In this document: piece after piece, positions 44,236 to 56,648 of the stretch
Layout of the letters: each line of letters opens with the position of its first letter
Position numbering within the stretch: position 1 is the first letter of the stretch
From: Gibbula magus
Taxonomy: Eukaryota; Mollusca; Gastropoda; Trochida; Trochidae
Length of the DNA stretch: 64,000 nucleotides
Reading direction: 5' to 3'
NCBI GenBank assembly: GCA_936450465.1
Contig: OW388300.1
Location: 42,316,358 to 42,380,357, forward strand
The notes under the pieces: generated by a model
Seen by the model: only the letters and a program-made list of their open reading frames with translations
What the model was told of the DNA's origin: nothing
The model's database searches: none
Translations under genes and position numbers: made by a program

Positions 44236-46815
44236 GTATATGTCTATATGAAAATAATTTATAAATATATGGATACACAGTCGATATACTCAATGATATA
44301 TGTGTCTATTATACGTATTCGCGATGCAGTTACTACAAGACTGGGCGAAAGAAACGTCCACCAGATTTCTCATCAGATTTCGTTAAAATTATAAAGAACA
44401 TGTTAGCAATATTATAGCATTATGTAGTTGCAGCATTTCTGCACAACATTTCGAAGTTTCAGAACGTGTTACTAAAGGATTGCGTTTGTTTAGATGAGAC
44501 GACAGTAACTTCAGTATTCGATCAGCGTTTCGTCAGAGAAACGACATTTAAAACAGAGTTACAAACAACCACGAGCAATAATACAGACTCACTCGTATTG
44601 AAGTGATGATGACGCTGCAGATATGTACGTGGTCACGGTGCGTAAGTGAATTAACCGGAAGTAGCTGTCTTCATTGAGCGTGATTTTCTTTAAAGTTATT
44701 GATTTAAATCATACTTTTTCTACAATTTTAATAGACTGTCATATCAATTATTGTTTCAGCATTACTTTGAGACAACCATTAATTATACGAATGTATTTTA
44801 GAAATCCTTTTATTTTTCAGCTAAAACAAAAATCATGACATGTAGGCGTTTCTTTTGTCCGGCAGTTTAGATTCTACTTATATCTGTATTCTATGTAGAC
44901 AATGGTTTTAAATGTTAGTGATGGCGTGCTTAGTATCTTGTTGTGTCTCGATCGTGTTCAGGTCACAATGACCTCGCCATAAGCAGATGTTAGCGACAAG
45001 AGACACGCGATGTGCCATGTCATTAAGTGGTATAGCAAGATTTGTGTTTTAAATATTGGACATTATTGATTTATCAACACGTACCATGTTATATGAAGCC
45101 GTTATTTGAATCTGTGTAGTAACAACGACACACTAGTGGGGTGGCGATTTTCAGTAGTCAGGCTGCACAAAAGAGTTAGGCTAATTTTTTAAGAATTAGA
45201 CTTTTTTCGGGAATCGGCGTATTACTTATATTTGTGCGCGTGACAGCTTTTTATAGTTTTTTTTAAAGAAGGTTTTGCGGCTGCCTTTTTGCTAAACTGC
45301 CAAATCGTTTCTACACCAAATATATGGGAATATGTGTGCTTTCGTTTTGTATACTCGTACCACGTTCAAGGTATATATTGATAATATGTTCGCTAAGGTT
45401 TGCAAACTTTATTACCCATGTTGTATATATTGTGAAATATGGGCTGGAAGGCCCACACTTTCCAAATAATCATTAATATTATAAGTATTAGTTCAATATC
45501 TTTTTAAATGCTGCTGTAAGTGAAGTTTGAATACACTCCGCCTTAAATACGCGCGTTAATGTCAATGTGTTTACGCCTGGATAATGATACGTAGTAATAC
45601 GCATAAATATGCGCAGGTCACAATTTTATCATATATATACAAACTTGTCTACAAAATACATTTACATTTATGAAAAACTACAGGTGTGTGAATTGTTACA
45701 TATAATGTTCATGCACTTTGTAACGCTGAGATTGTGTATGAATATTTCTATCTACAATGTACCACAGAGCAAGATTATGATACGTATATGTTCAGAACGC
45801 ATGCTGTGATTGTTATTCTCATTGTCGACCTGCGTTAACTCGACGTGAAAGACAGTCAGCGAATACCTGCCAAACTAGCGTGGTTTCGCTTGAGTAACTT
45901 CATACACCGCGTGTTGAATCCACTGAGTCAGCGAAGTCTCTTCAGGTGACCTTGTGCGAATGTGACCTTGGTTAAGCTGTCATATACCGGCAAGCTGTTT
46001 TGAAATTGTGACCCGAATTTGTAACAAACGACACGGACTGTCCGTGCAAACGACATTGCACGCCTGGCACATGCGTTTGTCATGCAAAGGACGAAATGTA
46101 CAACTAAGATCAATCAAAATTTGTCATCAACACGTGTTGTTGAATTTTCACGAAAAGCACGTGCCCAAATCAAGGTGCATGAAATCCACGATCCATTCCC
46201 GTTTGTAGAACATTGTTCGTTTTTACAGATTCTCTTGCATGCTTTTCTCGCTTTTAGGAAAGTCAATTTTGCACACTATTTTAAAGCGCTTCGAATATCA
46301 TGTCGACATGTGGCGATATTTTGTAAAGAATCACGGCTTGGATTATGAGGTATAAAGTTACTCTGTTCACTGAAACAGCTTGACGTTGGGTATTGTATTC
46401 ACCAATAAAACACGCTATATCCGGCTAAAGGAAAGCATATTCACAATATACGGCTATTTAATTCGATGTTGAAGGCACATAAATTCCACCAAGGATCTTC
46501 ATGCCTTCAAGTGTACATAGACTACAATCAAAACACTAGGTAACATAAGAATGAGTGTCTTTCCAATTAAATGACGAAAAATTAAGTGGTATTTGAATAA
46601 TTCAAAGTGTGAACCTTTTTGTGAAAACCATAGGTAACCACTTGAGTTCGTGTTTCGAGTCCCATTCAGTAGCTGCCTAAACTTAATAATGTTAAGATCG
46701 AAATAAAGACATGCGCATAATTATATGCTTGCTTGGCTGAGTTTTCATGAAAATCGTGTGCTTATCCCAATAGGCATGTAAATTCAAGTGCAAAATCGCA
46801 GGTGCCCTTGGGACA
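44236..46815. other. Unassigned non-coding stretch
   Basis: No feature recognised. The overlapping frames at 45928-46348 on both strands lack recognisable domains. Confidence 0.35.
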
Positions 46816-47060
46816 TTAAAGATAAATCCATTGTGTTTCAAAAAAATTATTAACTGAAATACGTACCAACATACGATATGTGCTGATTTCAGTTCAAATA
46901 ATGTTGCTCAACTTGCATATTCATCCCCAATAGCCAATTATATCATAATTACTAGTTTTTAATTAAACTTGAGTAACATCATTATCATACAGAAACCTAA
47001 AGTACATGTCCCATTTACATGCACAGTAGTTATAAGACCTATTAAACAACCCAAAGTTAT
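46816..47060 (-). mobile_element. TTAA MITE, family C, inverted partial copy
   Basis: Starts TTAAAGATAAATCCATTGTG at the TTAA of 46816. It then runs as the reverse complement of 2561-2320: TGAAATACGT, GATTTCAGTTCAAATAAT, TGCATATTCATCCCCAATAG, TATAATTACTA. The far terminus is not recognisable. Confidence 0.75.
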
Positions 47061-47454
47061 CTTTTGTGGTAGCCATATTTATAAAGGAGGTTTGTCTCAA
47101 CCAGCATATGGTCACGCTTTAACATTGAGTTTGAACAGTTGTCACATCAAGTCTTAAGAAAATGGGGCTTACACATTTATTTATATTTATAACATTTCAA
47201 ATTGTTGCGATAGACACAGGAAAGCTATCGGAAAATCTGAAACATCTGAAAATTAAAATCAAAGAATGAGAAAAAATAAATATAACAATTACACCAATTA
47301 AGCTAAATTACACGCTCAACATTATATGTAAGGAAATTGTCGTCGGATTCTTTTCGTGGTTGATTTGTGTTTGGCAAGCTCGACCCCGATGTTAATTTCC
47401 CTCGATATAATGTTGACCATAATTCAGGCAACATTCTAAACTGTCAAGCACAAG
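47061..47454. other. Non-coding spacer
   Basis: Nothing recognised. Confidence 0.4.
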
Positions 47455-48160
47455 AAAGTACACACCTCATTTGGTATCGATGCATTCAATATTTGAAAAG
47501 AAATTAGATTCATTTGATTATGGCACAACACCACTTATCTGCAGTTGTTTGAATGAATTATTTGGTGATTGGTTATGTTTTGTATTTGATTTTTGTTTAA
47601 TGTAGAAAGGGATAAGAAATGAAATTTACACCAACATGACCCTTACCATGTTTAAAATTGTTTTAAATGTGTACAAAAGAGGCACATTTATTGATTTTCA
47701 CATGGAATATGTATTATATGTCAATGAACAATTGTCATTTATTCAAAATAATGTTTAATGAATTATTTAATTAAAATTTCATAAACAAATTTAATAATTA
47801 AAAACGACATAGAAATATTCTTTGACTGATGACTAAATACCTACACTATTCAGTTTTAGAGTACGGCGTCGAAGACTCAATATATCTGTAATTGCAAATC
47901 GTGTCAAGCCGCGATAATCCGGCCACCGATAATCCGAATCTCGCAGTTTCCGAACGGTAGGAAGATGTAACCAAACTAATCGCTATAGTAGTCCTCAGTA
48001 CTCGGTAGTCCGAACATTTCACTATCCGAACGTTTTTGATGAAAAACGGAAGCGTTCGGATTATCGAGGCATGACTGTAATAAAACCAACTAAGGCGTAT
48101 ACTTTCTTTTGCCTGGTAGTTTAGTTTGTTTGAACTAGGACGTAACTACATATGTACAGG
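47455..48160. repeat. Direct duplication, copy 1 (contains pogo-like MITE)
   Basis: Ordered blocks shared with 48340-48840: TTCAATATTT, GATTATGGCAC, AAGAAATGAAAT, ACACCAACATGACCC, GAGGCACAT, ATTGATTTTCACA, GTCRATGAACA, ACGRCGTCGAA, and a final ACTTTCT...AGTTTAGT. The spacing difference is mainly the 178-bp insertion at 47900-48077. Confidence 0.75.
47900..48077. mobile_element. pogo/Tigger-like MITE
   Basis: Inverted ends: left GTCAAGCCGCGATAATCCGG, right (reverse complement) CAGTCATGCCTCGATAATCC. Internal repeats of GATAATCCGAA and CCGAACG. The right end is followed by TA, the usual Tc1/mariner-pogo target. CAGT...CGATAATCCGAA ends are characteristic of pogo/Tigger-type elements. No transposase frame remains. 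Confidence 0.8.
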
Positions 48161-48339
48161 GTGATTATATAGATCGTAACTTTATATGCGTTCCTTCAAT
48201 ATTTGACTGTTAACTCAGACAGATATAACATGAATGAACATGAGAATCACAGCTGAATATATATAAGTAAAGTTAGCCTGTGTTATAGTCCCCCCTTAAT
48301 GATATTAATATACTGTATCTAAACTAACGAGCTAAAAGA

Positions 48340-48840
48340 GAGTATAGCACTCACTTGTTTTCGATTAATTCAATATTTTAAAGAAATGAGATGCATTTGA
48401 TTATGGCACGATACAGTAACACATTCCGGCGCTAGTTTGAATGACTTAATTGGTGAATGGTTAATTTTTAATTAAAATATCATTATAGACAGAGGTAAGA
48501 AATGAAATATACACCAACATGACCCCAACCATATTTAAAATTTTGTAAATGTGAGCAGAATGAGGCACATCTATTGATTTTCACAAGGAGTATATGTGTT
48601 ATATGTCGATGAACAGTAACTGTTGTGTTTCATAAACATTAATTTGGGGGAATTTTAAAATTTAAAATAAAAAGTTTTCATTGGCTGGTGTGATTGTTTG
48701 GTCTGCTTTCCAACACTTTTCACTTTTTGAATACGACGTCGAATACTCGAGAAATTTGACACTGAAAATTATAATATGATAACTACAACTGAGTGTTATA
48801 CTTTCTGTTGTACGTCAGTTTAGTCCTTGCTACGACTTCA
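48340..48840. repeat. Direct duplication, copy 2 (without the MITE)
   Basis: Partner of 47455-48160, about 70-80% similar by eye. At the position where copy 1 carries the pogo-like MITE it runs uninterrupted through AATATGATAACTACAACTGA. A third short fragment (GTTTCGAATAATTCAATAT) lies at 49062-49081, directly before a family B remnant. Confidence 0.75.
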
Positions 48841-49085
48841 AATCGTTTTGCTCCATGAGGTTTTCTGTATAAGTAAAGTTGGCTACTTCAATCCACTGAT
48901 TGTCTCAAAAGAGTTTGCCACGTATACAGCTATAAATAACCAGCCAATAGAATGACTCTAAATCCAGGAATATTGCCAGTGCCCGGTTGAGAAGACCGAT
49001 GAGAAATTTCATTCGCGTCCGCAATAAATCGATGTACAAAAGAAAGTTTACACCCCAGTTGGTTTCGAATAATTCAATATCTTAG

Positions 49086-49346
49086 CATCTGATTACACAA
49101 ACAAATTATCCGTAGTGGTTATAGCGGTTTTGCGTAAAAAGAAAAAATTGCACGGGGGTCATATTAATGTGATCACAGTTTATTATTTAGAATTACAAAA
49201 ACGATTCCCATGACTTCACCGAACCATGTACACTCATTTTTAATTTGATTTTCGGAAGAGAGAAGGGTGTTTTACTATTGTTGACATTATTTTTCAAATA
49301 AATTTCATCTACCTATTAGAGCGAAAACGTGCCACTGCCCATTTAA
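49086..49346 (-). mobile_element. TTAA MITE, family B, left-truncated inverted copy
   Basis: Starts within the element at TGATTACACAAACAAATTAT and continues through GTGATCACAGTTTATTATT, AACGATTCCCATGACTTCAC, GATTTTCGGAAGAGAGAAGG to CGTGCCACTGCCCATTTAA, with the closing TTAA at 49343. Confidence 0.8.
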
Positions 49347-50286
49347 GGGACCTTTATACAGACTAGGTCAACGTGGTGAAATACTCAACATGTATATCAC
49401 GTGTATGAAATATACAACCGTAATCCTTAACATGACAAAATGACAGTTCAGATGGGGCTGTAATGTACAGCGATATTAACAAGCCGTGTAGTATTGGTGT
49501 ATAAGCGTGTGTGTCACGTTTGAAACTTTACGATCCTGTGTGTTACATTTATGACTATTATATCGCTATCAAATGTAAACACATGGCAAAACTATTATCT
49601 GCATAAGCCGAAGGCGTATGTATGAATAGATTTGTATCTCGGAAACGTATGCGAATGCTTAGTGTTTTACGTTAGTGCAATATAATGCACTTTTTCTTAA
49701 CTTTTTTTTATTAATTAGGGTAAAATTAAATTATAGTTTTATTTTGTTTTAAAATACGTTAAATTGCTCTTCTGTCCTTTCGCACAGAGCGGGTAAGACA
49801 ACCTACATTTTTACGTTTTTTTGTATGATCCAAAATGGTTATACATAAGTCCGCATTTATTATAAGCATTAAGACCTTTGCATTCTTAGGAAGAAGTACA
49901 TTTTGTAGTGACCTCTATTTTTTAAGTTCACGAAAAAAAAAGTCTCACAAACAAACTCTAAACACACACATTTAAGAAGTCTGAAGTAACAAGAAACCTC
50001 TGTATTAGCCCTAATGATATAACGAGCTAGCTGCCTTTTGCATCGGCCTACCAGGGAGTGGTCGCACTCCCCATAGCTGAGACAGGTCATTGAGGTCAAC
50101 CCCTTTATTTGAGACGGTGGGGGTTGGTCGGGACAAACACTGATTCCCTGGGTGCAAAGTACCTCCCCAACAAAAATCAGCTTTAGAGGTGTAGCGGTTC
50201 TTGAGGAGAAGTCGAAAACGTCAAATGAGTGAGTTATTGTTAACACAGCCGCTTGGACAATATCGCAGTCACTTGCAGCGATACGC
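49347..50286. other. Unassigned stretch, partly higher GC
   Basis: 49869-50288 is open on the minus strand for 139 codons, the longest frame outside the LINEs apart from the RT shadow. I recognise no domain, and it ends inside the neighbouring hairpin element. A GGGGAGTG/CCACTCCC hairpin at about 50054-50073 lies within it. It could be a fragment of an unknown repeat. Confidence 0.3.
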
Positions 50287-50448
50287 AATAGTTGCCGACT
50301 GAGACCGAGGTGTTCAAGTTAGATGAACCCTCGCGCACGTGAATCATGAACGCCGAGGCCGTTAGGCCGAGGGGTTCATGTTTCACGTGCGCGAGGGTTT
50401 ATCTAACTTGAACCCGAGGTCGAGGTCGGTAACTATTTTACACGCTGG
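50287..50448. mobile_element. Large hairpin element with CACGTG-type arms
   Basis: Two arms of about 68 bp (left ATAGTTGCCGACTGAGACCG ... TCAAGTTAGATGAACCCTCG, then CGCACGTGAATCATGAACGCC; right the inverse) around a 16-base loop that is itself GGCCGTTAGGCC. Mismatches are few. No coding capacity, and no other copy noticed in the window. Confidence 0.85.
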
Positions 50449-52937
50449 CCCAACACTATACCAAACCACATATAGAATGAAAATACTTTTACTAATAATT
50501 CTGGGGATCTTATGTTAAACATATGGGGGTAAAAAGGACGGTTGTCCTTGACAGAAAAACGGTGTCTATATCAGTCAGCTAGCACACGCCGCTGAAATGT
50601 ACAAACCAATACAATTAACGGCATTGCCATTGTCAATATCGTCGGTTCATACAAAATACAATACACACTTTCATTTAATTCTAAACATTTTTCACTCCAG
50701 TTGCAGGTTCGATTCGACAATTCGTCGAAAGTATTTGCGATTTGCTTGAATTGAGAAATGCTATTTTGCGAATTATCATCACTTGCATTTCAAAGATAGA
50801 TATTAAAGATTACAAAATAGACAAAGGTAGATTTACAAACAATATGTACTCTCGTATTAGGTGTTCACGGCAATACCAGGTGTTCATGATGAACACCCGG
50901 TATGTGTCATGAACACCTCTTTGCGATCATTACAATAGACAACTTAAGTTAGTATGAAAAATTAACACCCAAATAACACAAAGGAGCCAGTGTGTAAGCC
51001 TGTGATCCCCCACCCTTACCCCCGTTACAACATTAAAAATCTTGTATACACATTTTAGATCGCATAGTACTTTACAAAAAAAAATTCATAAGGAGCCAGT
51101 TTACAACATTTACAAAAGACCCCGTGTGCGCTCCTATCTTCGGTAGATGACCAAATATAATGGGTAAATGTGACATCAACACTCCTAAAATGTTAGTGCG
51201 TGCATTTACACACAGCAATGTAACCTATACATGCTAAAGAAATTCGTTCTTCCAATCACACAGCTGAATCAGAGAAACGATACAATCATACCATGTCTCT
51301 TCAGGATTCACAGAAGGCCCGTGACCTGAACGAGTCACAAAGCACGTGACCTAGTCATAAATCTTACTTCGCTGTTCTGTTGATGGCTCAATCAAGATAA
51401 TAGAAACACGCGGAAGTACACACGCGTTGCATGTAACTATTGAAGCGAAATGCACGTGCAAATTGACGGTCAATTTATTTCTGTCTTAACATTTGTCGTC
51501 ATGGTCGATGCACTCTTAAATAAAAGGTGTTTGGGTGTCGGTTGCAAGACATTTGACATCAACAAAGGATCGGCATTTTTGTGTCTGTCGTTTCGTGACA
51601 TAAAGAGTTGCAGTTTTTCAAGTGTGGCGTGTTTTGAACTTGAAACAGGACGAAAAGAAGACGAAAATTGTCCCCTCAATACTAGAGAGAGGTACTTATC
51701 ACGCCATGCCTTGTGCTTATCATTAACAACGGAAAGGTCAACCCCACTATTGTAAAGTGTGCTTCACATGGTGATGGCACAATGCCACTCAGGAGAACAA
51801 GAGCTTCTTTAAAGGTTTATATTCATCCGAGCGCTACTACAAATGTCCTGTGGTTATATTTCAAGTGAGTTATGCTGTTTGGCTTTATCAATTCCAATTT
51901 CCCACGGCAAATTAATGCCCCCCATCTAAACATAAACAATCACGAGTGATTTCCCACAGCCAACCATTAGAATTTAACCGTCCTTCCTGTTATAGTGGCT
52001 TGTACTACAAATGATAAGAAAATATGCTGACATGGAGGTATTATCTTGGCTTTATATAAACAGTCCCGTGATTAATGACCCATAAATAGCTCCCCCCTTG
52101 ACCCCTTGGTGGAAACTCCTTGAACCTCAAATGTTATCAATCCTTAAATAAACTACATCACTCCTTCATCCTAATTCCACCCCTACGCCATTTCCCATAA
52201 CCCTCGAAAACATAACCTGTCCCGCGATCCACGAAATTCATATACATACATACATACATGTAGTAAAATTAGTGTTGCAACCCCTAAATATATACCGAAA
52301 AATTGACAATGTTACGATTTTGGAACACATCTGAGATCTTTTGGAGTTTATTTATCAATTAAACACTTCTCTATGATTTAGATGTGTCTTTACAGTCATA
52401 CAGACTGGATTTCGCCAGTAAGCAACTTTCAAATATGTCTCTTTTTAAATTTTTATTCTGATGGTTCACACTGCTGTAATTAGTAATTTGTAATTACTTT
52501 TTCTTGAAAGATTCATCAGTTCACTTGAAAGAATGGAATTACACATGACAACAACCACTATTGACAGTGTAACAATCCTTGTGGACGGCAAAATAGCAGA
52601 AGTTTATACACGCAAATATTACAAAGTAGTGAAGGTTATCTGAATGAAATTTGCTATGTTAAACTGGTAGATAATGCTTCTGACATATCACAAAGTTGCT
52701 TTTTCTGATACATCGTCTACTTTCTTATCAGACAACGTTTACTGGTGAACAAACTTAGAGGTCCAACACTTTTTCGTTATGTATAATAATTCAGCATTGA
52801 TTCATACTTAATTAACATACTATTTTCTATAAGTGTTTTCACCTATTTTATTAGCATTAGTTTTCGTTATTAAGAGTAAGTTGTTTACTTGTAACAACAT
52901 CTATCAACCCTAAACTATGATGTTTTTTTCGAAATTA
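50449..52937. other. Unassigned non-coding stretch
   Basis: Holds GGTGTTCAYGRNRAACACC-type short palindromes at 50860-50920 (GGTGTTCACGGCAATACCAG then GTGTTCATGATGAACACC). A 101-codon frame at 51450-51755 has no recognised domain. No gene called. Confidence 0.35.
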
Positions 52938-53146
52938 AAGGCTTCGACAGTTTAACTCGCGCCAGTCTCCATCACTGGCTAAATTAAGCCTTGTAGCATT
53001 TCCTCTACTTTTCCGTAAAAAGCAATAAGAGCTCACTATACATTTCAGGTGCAACGCTCCGCTATCTTAGCACCTAAAAATAAAAGGAAAATCTGCAAGA
53101 CTTAATTTAGCCATCACGGAGACTGGTTATGCCTTGACTAGTGAAG
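52938..53146. mobile_element. Palindromic MITE, family I, copy 1
   Basis: GCCAGTCTCCATCACTGGCT, then AAATTAAGCCTTGTAGCATTT at the left, inverse AGACTTAATTTAGCCATCAC, GGAGACTGGTTATGCCTT at the right. The centre carries a CAGGTGCAACGCTCCGC block. Two more copies lie within 4.4 kb downstream. Confidence 0.8.
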
Positions 53147-53517
53147 CTACATAAATATGGATCGACAGGGGCGTGTACCGCTTAGAAACAGCGTTTGTAA
53201 GACATATACCTATAAAGACCGTATACTGGACAAATTAAGTGAGAGATATTGGAATTTTTATAATTGATGTTATAATATTGTGTCATTGAATGAAAATATC
53301 ATTTTTTCAAAATTTACATATTTCCCTGACTAGTTTTGTCCAGTATACATAAAAATCAAGCAAAAATAAACGAAGAAAAAGTGCAGAGAGTAAGCAAACG
53401 TAACATACAGAACAATAAAATCTTCTCACATTGTTGTGTGAGCTGATATAATCACAAGACAAACACAGAGGTCACGTTTATCATTTGCTATTTATAGATA
53501 ATTTGGTTTTACTAGTT

Positions 53518-54056
53518 TTAAAGGCGCTGTAGCACGTTTTTTGCATATTATTTTTTCATCTCTCATTTGTCATTTATTATTAAAGTTTATACAATACAGT
53601 GTTACATTAGCGGATAAAACATTTCATTACATGACCCGATAAGTCGTATCCATAGATAATGGTTATCCATATTCGAAGAAAATGGGGCGACCTATAAAGC
53701 GACAGTGGTGTGGAACTCGATGTATGTTTGTAGGTCATATGCGATTTTGAGAGATCAGACAGCACGATGGTTGACCAGTCCATCATTGTACCATATTTAA
53801 ATAACTCTACTTTAAGTGTTTAGTATCCCTACATCAGTCTGATCACTTGAACTCCCTTCAAGCGGCGATTTTAATGTGAACACTTTAAAATGGCCGCTCG
53901 ATTGGAAATAGACTCGAATGATTTAACCGAACCATGTACATTTGTTTTAAGACCATTATTATTGATTCAGGGGATTTATTTAGTAATTTACACTTATTTG
54001 CCTTTTTTTTGAGAGCACTATATTTCAGTAAGCAGAACGTGCTACAGCGCCTTTAA
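53518..54056 (+). mobile_element. TTAA MITE, family A, full reference copy
   Basis: 539 bp between two TTAA sites with matching terminal repeats, TTAAAGGCGCTGTAGCACGT and inverse. Near the right third is an internal inverted repeat, AGCGGCGATTTTAATGTGAA and CTTTAAAATGGCCGCTCG. No open frame of interest; the minus-strand 78-codon frame at its right end is incidental. Other copies: 26884, 38655, 54640 and 23410 (fragment). Confidence 0.92.
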
Positions 54057-54348
54057 TTTCCCGCGCCCTTGAGCTCGACATGTAAACAGACTTCAGAAGA
54101 CAGTAGCGGAAGATATGACTTGAATAACCCCTCACGGTTTGACGAGGTTTAACTTTATCATTGTAGTGACGGATACAGATGGGGAGGATGTCAACTTCAT
54201 TGTATAAATATATTGTATTGATAGTGGGTGTTCCTTTTATTTGCAGAGATATAGCAAACAATTAACTAAGGTGAGAAATATTAATCCCAAAGGGTAAAAA
54301 ATAAAATAAACACAAACTTTTATCAACTGTTTGAGAGGCATTCTAGAA
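54057..54348. other. Non-coding spacer
   Basis: Nothing recognised between the family A element and the next hairpin. Confidence 0.4.
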
Positions 54349-54463
54349 GTTTGTGTGATGAAGAAGGCAAAATATTTTATGGATGATCAACTTCTTTATT
54401 TACAATAGCTATTGTTAATAAAGAAGTTGATCACCCATAAAATATTTCGCCTTCTACAAACTC
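54349..54463. mobile_element. AT-rich hairpin element
   Basis: Near-perfect palindrome centred at 54403-54414 (CAATAGCTATTG). Arms of about 50 bp: AAGGCAAAATATTTTATGGA, TGATCAACTTCTTTATT and inverse. The outermost AGTTTGT words also pair after a short bulge. Confidence 0.85.
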
Positions 54464-54639
54464 GTATCTCCAAGGCCTTGTCAACATATATTTACATGTA
54501 GTTCAGCAGTTAGCGAGATTTATTGGTGGATAGGTGACCAGCTTCATAGCTCGATATCTGTGACGTTGAAGGAGTATTTCTCTCCGTACTGACATAAATG
54601 CCTTCGGTTGTCATCTATGGTTATGAACTCTGGTTGTTC

Positions 54640-54874
54640 AGGTATCACTACATTAGTCAGATAACTTGAACTTCCTTCGAGAGGCCATTTTGATGTGAAC
54701 ATTTTAAAATGGCTGCTCGATGAGAAATGAACTCGCGTGGCTTTTCCGAACCATATACATTCGTTTTTTAACTCTTTTTTTTTATTGATTTTGGAGTATT
54801 GTGTAACCATTGGTTATTTACCTTTTGTCAGGGCACTTTACTTCAGTAAGATTATCGTGCTACAGCGCCTTTAA
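54640..54874 (+). mobile_element. TTAA MITE, family A, right-half copy
   Basis: TCACTACATTAGTCAGATAA, AGAGGCCATTTTGATGTGAA, ATTTTAAAATGGCTGCTCGA, then ATCGTGCTACAGCGCCTTTAA ending at the TTAA of 54871. The left half is missing. Confidence 0.85.
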
Positions 54875-54931
54875 GGCGAAGAAATTTGGCGCTATGAACT
54901 ATTCACTTTCATTTATCTGCCCCATGACTGT

Positions 54932-54985
54932 AAAAATATAAGAGCCTTTAATACAGTCCATATCTTTATTCAGCACATCTAGATC
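54932..54985 (-). repeat. Dispersed repeat, family F, fragment
   Basis: Reverse complement reads TCTAGATGTGCTGAATAAAG, ATATGGACTGTATTAAAGGC, TCTTATATTTTTA, matching 61412-61480. Confidence 0.55.
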
Positions 54986-55639
54986 AACTGAATACAATGA
55001 TATGGAACTAAAAGTATTAAAATGTCTTACATAAGGATAAAGGTACAGTAATTCATTATCCTAGCTACGACGTTCTTTAGGCGGTCAGTTTATACTAGTA
55101 AATAAGCAACGCAATTAAGCATTAACTTCCTGCATGATTTCTGAAATAGCATTAATCACTTGAGAATCTGTTTGTCATATTCTGGTTAATACAAGTGAGA
55201 AATGCGGAAATATTTACGTGAAAACCTTTCAGATGTACACGATCATACGAGGAAATGGATAGTGTAAAATGTGTCTGTATCTTTATTTGGATGTATTATA
55301 TCTGATTCATTCCGTTAACCATGACTATTAATTTGTAATAGTTCTTAATTTGTTTTTGTCCCATTTTATCATAAATCAGTGAAAATGTAAAAAAAAATGA
55401 AGATCTTTCGTTGGTCATTTTATTTCAAATGTTCATGTCCGTATGAAATTCGCAATTCTATCAAATTTGTATTGTAATAGTACATTCATTACAACATGAT
55501 TTAAATATTTCAATTAAAGGTTTGAAGGTCAAGGGGATAAGTTAGTTTTTATTATGTTTTATGTTCCATTTCATCTCATGAAGAACATGCAAAGGTTTTT
55601 CCAAGGTTCTAAATGTCCACAATTTTCACAAAATAAAAA
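54986..55639. other. Unassigned non-coding stretch
   Basis: No recognised feature. Confidence 0.35.
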
Positions 55640-55900
55640 ATAGTAAAGTTCCATCAGTTAAAGTAAGCTACACATTTTGAGAACCCATAAAATTGCAAGC
55701 TCAAAATGTAATTGAGGACCATAGAGTATAGTTTTGAGATTGTCTAACATTTCGACTCTGAAATTAAAATTTATATAAGTTTTCAAATTTGAATAAAATG
55801 AAAATAAAATAAAAAGTAGACTCTGAGGTGTGTTCATTTTATTTTTTCATATACTGAGTTACTTGCCTCGTTGTAGACTTGCCTTGGCTTTTAAACAAAA
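55640..55900 (-). repeat. Dispersed repeat, family E, inverted copy
   Basis: The reverse complement contains GCCAAGGCAAGTCTACAACG, ACTCAG, AAATGAACACACCTCAGAG, then ATTTCAGAGTCGAAATGTTA, the same order as family E at 17100/20779 and 28118-28240. It lacks the inverted-repeat MITE and so represents the uninterrupted form on that side. Confidence 0.6.
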
Positions 55901-56430
55901 TTTAAGGGGTCTGCATATTGCATATTGTACAGTGTATATGTCAGAAAAATTAATAAACTTTAAAAAAAATCCTTTTGTTGCAGCCTTATGTTCCATCGGG
56001 AACGAAGAGGATTACCGTAACTTACTAATAAATTTCGTTCGAAGTTTTGTTCTGATATTTAATTTCAGTAAATACCAGTCGAGGTCGACATTTATTTGTC
56101 ACATTTATCATCAAAACTGATATACGGTCCAATTATAATTGTCAAGACGCCTGACTGACGACCTTCACCTTGAAGTCCAGCGGAAGTGTGACAGCATTGC
56201 ATGCTGGTAGATTGATGGCGGCCATCAAATCTTCAGAAGCTCCGAGTCAATCATACTTATACGGTCATAACATTAGTAGTGACATTCGGCTGTGTCGAAA
56301 CCTTGGAAAGGTCACTCAAGACAAAGGGACGGTCTTTACGCCATTAGGGTACATAGCATACTTCAGAAGAAATGTGATTTGATGGATGTTCCAGTTCTTA
56401 GCGTGAAATGGACATGATATATAAAAGCTA
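55901..56430. other. Unassigned non-coding stretch
   Basis: No gene recognised. Confidence 0.35.
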
Positions 56431-56648
56431 TAAGTTCTTCCAAACGCAAGGCATAACTCTTGCCAGTCTGCTTTACTGGCTGATTTAAGCCTTGCGGTAT
56501 TTCCCTCGCTTTGTTGTGCCTAGATAGTGAATCGCTGCACCTGACATGCATAGTGGGCCAGGATTTCCAAGCACAGAGATATTATGGAAATGCTGTAAGT
56601 AATGGAGACTGGCAAGAGTTATGCCTTGCATTGGGAAGTTGTAAGTTG
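56431..56648. mobile_element. Palindromic MITE, family I, copy 2
   Basis: Longest terminal pairing of the three: CTTCCAAACGCAAGGCATAA, CTCTTGCCAGTCT at the left, and inverse of CTTCCCAATGCAAGGCATAA, CTCTTGCCAGTCTCC at the right. The centre (CGCTGCACCTGACATGCATAG) matches copy 1 loosely. Confidence 0.82.

Noticed and set aside
49869..50288. 139-codon minus-strand gene
   Set aside because: No recognisable domain, it runs into a hairpin element, and its length is possible by chance in this less AT-rich patch.
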